Assembly (NCBI GenBank): GCA_014529385.2
Contig: CM043963.1
Location: 106,239,912-106,295,911, forward strand
Direction of reading: 5' to 3'
DNA length: 56,000 bases
DNA from: Adiantum capillus-veneris
Lineage: Eukaryota; Streptophyta; Polypodiopsida; Polypodiales; Pteridaceae
Shown here in pieces: positions 53,648-56,000 of the stretch. How positions within the stretch are numbered: the first letter of the stretch is position 1; every line of letters begins with the position of its first letter. The notes beneath the pieces were generated by a model. The model was not told the DNA's origin, searched no databases, and saw only the letters and a program-made list of their open reading frames with translations. A program made the position numbers and the translations under genes.

Positions 53648-54950
53648 TGTCACGTGCACATGGCTCTGTGTGCCACGTGGACATACTTCATCGACTTCCA
53701 GAGCCAGTTTTCCCCTTCTTCCTAGATAGGGATGTTTAGAATCCTAGGAGGATTAGTACCAGCAATTTTGTGAGCCTGTTCGTAGGACCTGCATGTCCGG
53801 ACAAATCCATTAGATTAGGTTTTCCAGTTTGGAACCCTCTTGTATAAATGGTTTGTATACGCGTTTTGACAGATGTTATTACACTACGGTGGGCATTTGG
53901 CATGACGAGAATGTAGTTCTCGGTTAGAGGAATCCGACGTGCCAGACTGCGCGTCGATCGGATTCCCAAGTGGGCTAATGTGCGACAATCTCACCAAGTT
54001 TGGACCAATTTTTAATAATTCATTTTATGATTTATTTGTTGGGAAAACTGGTGGACACTTGCCCTACCTAAGGCCTAATAATTACTTAAGGCCTATTCTT
54101 TCCCTATGAAGGCACCCAAGGAGCTAGCGCTATTCTCATTCTCTCAGGGACTGCAATTCAGCCAGCATTTTTGAAGAGGAACAACCAGCGTTTTCAGAAT
54201 TCAGCCTTTGGTGTTTTCAGCCCTACACAACAGCCAGCGTTTTCAGTTTTCAACCCATCGCTGTCGCGGTGCGGGTGAGATCTAACCTTCACGGCTTCGG
54301 TCCAGTACTTTGGCAGCCCATCGAGCCTCCTCTCGGCCATTCCCTCGCCGGCATCGAGTGGTCACATTGCTGCCCATCATCGCCGTCATCGAGATCTATG
54401 TTTTCAGCCCTGCTCTATGCGAGAGATCTGCTGCTTTTTTCCTTGCAGATCTGCGTTTTTGCAGCCATCATTCGTCCCTTTATTCCTCTCACATCGGGAG
54501 CGCAAATCAGCCCCAAATCTACCCTTGGTGGCCATTCGCAATCCCACATCGAGAAGGATCCAAAGGTGCATCAAATCAGCCCCGGAGGTGCCTCTTCCCG
54601 AGGAGTTACCGCGGTGATTTGTCGTCGTCAAGTCATTAGAGTCTGCATTGAGGTATTGCATTGTGTATACATTCCATTTACGCAATCTAAAGCAAATACC
54701 ACATCGGTAACGGTGTGGGGGGCCCTTGAGAGGGTTGGTTGGGACCCCATCGGGTCTCGCTCTCTTCTTCTCTCTCTTTCTCTCTCCCTCTACACATCTC
54801 TATTGCATTCTCTCAATCCCTCTCTTCAGGGGAACATAAAAGGAACATTCACCGAAGTACAAAGCATTCACTAACGCAAGGAAAGAAGGAAAGGATTTTG
54901 TGGAAGTGTAAAACTAGATCTTCACCATTTTAATTCCGCTGCACCTGATA
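53648..54950 (+). repeat. 3' LTR of element F
   Basis: About 1303 bp, TGTCACGTGCAC...CACCTGATA. It shows CAGCGTTTTCAG motifs at about 54190-54245. It is nearly identical to the 5' LTR over the shared roughly 780 bp. Its end abuts minus-strand gag of element E. Confidence 0.88.
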
Positions 54951-55330
54951 GCAAGGTACATAGCTACCGTCAAAACCTTGCTATTTCCTGTCTTCTTAGT
55001 TGTCGCAAAGTAAGCATTAAATTGATGCAACTAAGAATGAATAATAGTAGCATTCATCTTACCGTCATGCTTACTGAATGTCAGCTTCTCTGTAACGGTG
55101 TTGTTGGAGTCCGAATCTCTGCTTGTGCTACTTGAAGAACTACCAACTTCTTTGACCGGCTCGGACTTCGAGGTGAGTACCTGTCGGACCAACTCTTGCA
55201 TGCGTTGTTGGTCTCTCAGCGCGTCACGTTCTAACTCCAAGGCCGCTCTTCTTTCTTTGCGCTCGCGATCCAAGATTGTCTTTCTTTCTTTGCGCGCTTC
55301 GCGCTCGCGCTCCAAGGCACTGCATATTAG
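54951..55330 (-). pseudogene. Element E gag N-terminal fragment
   Basis: Minus strand. A charged coiled coil (LEREREARKERKTILDRERK) is followed by a Ser-rich segment, then TEKLTFSKHDGKMNATIIHS, a stop (TAG where F has Trp), LHQFNAYFATTKKTGNSKVL and VAMYLA, which runs up to the end of F's 3' LTR. It aligns with the gag of F at EKITFSKYDGKMDAIVIYS. This places F inside the gag of E. Confidence 0.85.
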
Positions 55331-55813
55331 AATCACATTCACTTAAGCCATCACATAGAGAGAGATGTCTCTAGACGCTAACGTGGCCTATGAGATCAAA
55401 ACCGTACTTAGTCTCACATGGGAGAAAAACTTAAAAGAAACCAAGCCTAAAGCTAAAGGCTAATAGCTGCATATCTAAAAGTACCTTTTCAATCCAAAAT
55501 ATACAAGATATCATTGAAAAGCTCTCTCATTTTGTATCTTTGTTGCTCGAGAAGGTTGTTGAGATGCAGTCGATAATAGCTTTTATCTGTCTCTGTGGGT
55601 CTCCTCCCTGGTGGGTGTGGGCGTCTCACCTGACACAACGGATCTTGTACTAGGGCGCGTGACGATGAAGTTAGTGAGAGTGCTCCATTTCATCAAGATA
55701 ACGAGTTTCATTTGTCAGATAGATGGGACTGGAGAGAGCTAAGATGTGGGTTTTGACCAATTTGCTATGTATTTTTGTTGATTGAGTCATAGCACTGTTA
55801 CCTCATTTTGCAG
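55331..55813. other. Intron 1 remainder, no element recognised
   Basis: About 480 bp between the E gag fragment and exon 2. No LTR or coding motif seen. It ends in a pyrimidine-rich TACCTCATTTTGCAG acceptor. Confidence 0.5.
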
Positions 55814-55865
55814 GTTTGATTGTTGGTGGCATTGCAAATATTTCCAACACCGAGGAGAGTTTCAG
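55814..55865 (+). CDS. NHX5/6: NHX5/NHX6-type antiporter, exon 2
   Basis: 52 bp, entering in phase 1 and leaving after two bases of codon 70. With the last base of exon 1 it reads G-LIVGGIANISNTEESF-(R), the conserved stretch after the first helix; Arabidopsis-type NHX5/6 proteins have LIVG..ANISDTE.S.R here. Acceptor TTTTGCAG|GTTTG and donor TTCAG|GTGAAA are both canonical. The following intron is only 78 bp (55866-55943), in sharp contrast with the 30-kb intron before it. Confidence 0.92.
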
Positions 55866-55943
55866 GTGAAACAGCCGGTTTCTAGCTGCTGATGGATTTT
55901 TGTATGTAATACTGAAAGATTCTTGAACTTTCAACTTTTTCAG

Positions 55944-56000
55944 GAAATGGTTCAATTTTCGTGATGAGTTCTTCTTCCTTTTTTTGCTTCCTCCAATCAT
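55944..56000 (+). CDS. NHX5/6: NHX5/NHX6-type antiporter, exon 3 (runs off window)
   Basis: From acceptor TTTTTCAG|GAAATGG the frame reads (R)KWFNFRDEFFFLFLLPPI to the window edge. FFFLFLLPPI is the amiloride-binding motif of the NHX/NHE transport domain, in transmembrane helix 3 of the family. No stop or break is present in any of the three exons, and splice sites are intact, so the gene looks functional. The remainder of the transport domain must lie beyond 56000. Confidence 0.92.

Larger units (their letters stand above)
50113..54950 (+). mobile_element. Gag-bearing, pol-deleted gypsy element F
   Basis: 4.8 kb plus-strand element: truncated 5' LTR, PBS, gag (51178 on), protease remnant, a sliver of RT joined to the integrase C-terminal tail, PPT AGCAGGAGGGGA, and a complete 3' LTR (53648-54950). 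RT beyond its first block, RNase H and most of integrase are absent. It belongs to the same family as E by its LTR start TGTCACGTGCAC and the shared C-terminal tail. It lies in the gag gene of E. Confidence 0.85.
46346..55330 (-). mobile_element. Ty3/gypsy element E, interrupted by element F, 5' end lost
   Basis: Minus-strand element of a second gypsy family: 3' LTR 46346-47253, pol 47262-50112, and a gag N-terminal piece at about 54951-55330 on the far side of element F. The C-terminal gag and protease that should lie next to F on the left are absent, and the first roughly 520 bp of the 5' LTR of F are absent at the same point. One deletion therefore explains both. No 5' LTR of E is seen right of 55330. 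Confidence 0.8.
25842..55813 (+). other. Intron 1 of the NHX gene, 29,972 bp, TE-filled
   Basis: Donor GTCAGT at 25842 and acceptor TTTTGCAG ending at 55813 (phase 1). The protein reads straight across (SLLI-G-LIVG), as in known NHX5/6 proteins, so the splice is well supported. The intron contains an LTR fragment, a SINE split by a hAT transposon, an unplaced LTR with leader, and five gypsy-type elements or parts (D, A, B, E, F) on both strands. Confidence 0.88.

Overview
This is nuclear DNA of a land plant with a large, repeat-rich genome. The only host gene I recognise is the 5' part of an endosomal (NHX5/NHX6-type) Na+(K+)/H+ antiporter on the + strand. Exon 1 is at 25685-25841, exon 2 at 55814-55865, and exon 3 starts at 55944 and runs off the window. 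Intron 1 is therefore about 30 kb and is almost wholly built of transposable elements. Long TE-filled introns, many (CT)n/(GA)n and poly-G tracts, and a LINE whose ORF1 looks like the animal L1 type would fit a fern or another large-genome non-flowering plant. That assignment is inference; the plant assignment is firm.

Layout upstream of the gene: 1-3313 is a decayed LINE (endonuclease, reverse transcriptase, C-terminal region) ending in (TC)n. 3.6-5.2 kb shows nothing I recognise. 5.26-7.46 kb is a field of diverged repeat modules, and 7.9-8.93 kb holds tandem duplications. 9377-13895 is a near full-length LINE with (CT)n on both sides and a 154-bp repeat outside each flank. 15168-15445 is a SINE with 18-bp target-site duplications. 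16072-17890 is a second, 5'-truncated copy of the same LINE on the minus strand. 19.0-21.7 kb is the LTR/PBS/gag start of a minus-strand LTR element. About 24.0-24.5 kb is a Ty3/gypsy integrase relic just before the antiporter promoter.

Layout inside intron 1: an LTR fragment with a primer-binding site; a tRNA-derived SINE split by a 2889-bp hAT transposon (8-bp TSD ATGGTGAT); an LTR plus leader of an unplaced element with an unrecognised ORF; then a stack of Ty3/gypsy elements with chromodomain-type integrase tails. Element D (minus) is a relic cut by element A (minus). A is cut between gag and protease by the complete element B (plus, 38489-44954, TSD GTGTC). Next come element E (minus) and a gag-only derivative F (plus) of a second gypsy family. 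F lies in the gag gene of E, and a deletion has removed material at their left junction.

Nothing here forms an operon or a cooperative host pathway. The biology is how retroelements and a DNA transposon have built a giant intron, and what their insertion preferences show. The most interesting signal is that LINE copies are bounded by (CT)n arrays in one fixed orientation, at the 3' end in three of three copies and at the 5' end in two of two assessable copies. This suggests a LINE that targets or primes on a dinucleotide microsatellite.
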